This document shows, piece after piece, positions 12,333 through 12,625 of a stretch of DNA of 12,625 bases. A program made the translations under genes and the position numbers. The stretch covers positions 1 to 12,625 of the forward strand of contig CABQMM010000011.1 in the NCBI GenBank assembly GCA_902465215.1. The letters are read 5' to 3'. This DNA comes from an uncultured Bacillota bacterium. GTDB taxonomy: Bacteria; Bacillota; Clostridia; Peptostreptococcales; Anaerovoracaceae. The first letter of the stretch is position 1. Every line of letters begins with the position of its first letter. The notes beneath the pieces are model-generated. The model saw only the letters and a program-made list of their open reading frames with translations, had not been told where the DNA came from and searched no databases.

Positions 12333-12625
12333 TTATCCCTTTAAAATTATCCGGTAAATCACGCCGACAACCGTTGCCACGCTGATGCCGCAGACCAGCA
12401 CAGGTCCCGCCACGCTGAAAAGCTTCGCACCGACGCCGAGTACAGGTCCTTCGCGTTTATACTCCAAAGCCGGAGCTACCATCGAATTTGAGAAGCCCGT
12501 AATCGGAACGATGACGCCCGCACCCGCAAACTTGGCAATTACATCGAATACGCCAAGTCCGGTCAAAAGCTGCGCAATCATAATGAGTGCAATCGTCACA
12601 AACGCCCCTGCATCTTCCTCCGAAA
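12333..12625 (-). CDS. spoVAC: Stage V sporulation protein AC, C-terminal part
   Basis: Only the last 97 residues or so are in the window. The gene runs off the right edge with the frame still open (SEEDAGAFVTI precedes the internal GTG at 12599). SpoVAC is a multi-pass membrane protein of the SpoVA channel, reported in B. subtilis to behave as a mechanosensitive channel. The visible part contains the family-like stretches LLTGLGVFDVIAKFAGAG, VPITGFSNSMVAPALEYK and GAKLFSVAGPVLVCGISVA, with hydrophobic segments consistent with two or three membrane passes. It ends VIYRIILKG and is followed after 19 nt by spoVAD, the standard order. The identity is clear from sequence and context, and the start lies outside. 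Confidence 0.94.
   Translation of the reverse strand, partial: SEEDAGAFVTIALIMIAQLLTGLGVFDVIAKFAGAGVIVPITGFSNSMVAPALEYKREGPVLGVGAKLFSVAGPVLVCGISVATVVGVIYRIILKG

Overview
The window looks like chromosome from an endospore-forming member of the Firmicutes, most likely class Clostridia. The evidence is a spoVA cluster, an LCP-family wall-polymer attachment protein, AGGAGG-type ribosome binding sites, UUG and AUG starts, and base composition that looks moderate (mid-40s percent GC by eye, not computed). Every convincing gene lies on the minus strand, so the biological order runs from high to low coordinates. I found no mobile element, CRISPR array, tRNA or rRNA.

Right end (12625 to about 10877): the 3' part of spoVAC, then complete spoVAD and spoVAE. 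They are tightly packed (19-nt gap, then a 4-nt stop/start overlap) and closed by a strong hairpin terminator at 10877-10905. These genes load dipicolinic acid into the forespore.

Centre (10836 to about 2556): a probable seven-gene operon behind a candidate sigma-A-type promoter. In order it encodes a TagB/TagF-like CDP-glycerol glycerophosphotransferase-family protein, a sugar-transfer-associated ATP-grasp protein, a small nucleotidyltransferase, a 747-residue protein made of two tandem ATP-grasp units (the first apparently catalytically dead), an ABC-2 permease, its Wzt/TagH-like ATPase, and an LCP protein with a Pro/Thr/Glu repeat tail. Gaps are 55, 35, -10, 2, 39 and -4 nt. The layout suggests activation of a monomer, assembly of a teichoic-acid-like phosphopolymer in the cytoplasm, ATP-dependent modification, export by the ABC pair, and attachment to peptidoglycan by the LCP protein. 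The ATP-grasp modules, and the pairing of a dead one with an intact one, are the least described part.

Left end (2491 to 1): thrS, encoding a threonyl-tRNA synthetase without the usual N-terminal TGS domain and without a visible T-box leader, followed by a good terminator (659-692). Then comes a 110-residue protein that is only a LytTR DNA-binding domain, and a possible 53-residue small ORF of uncertain reality. Positions 1-64 show nothing I can assign.
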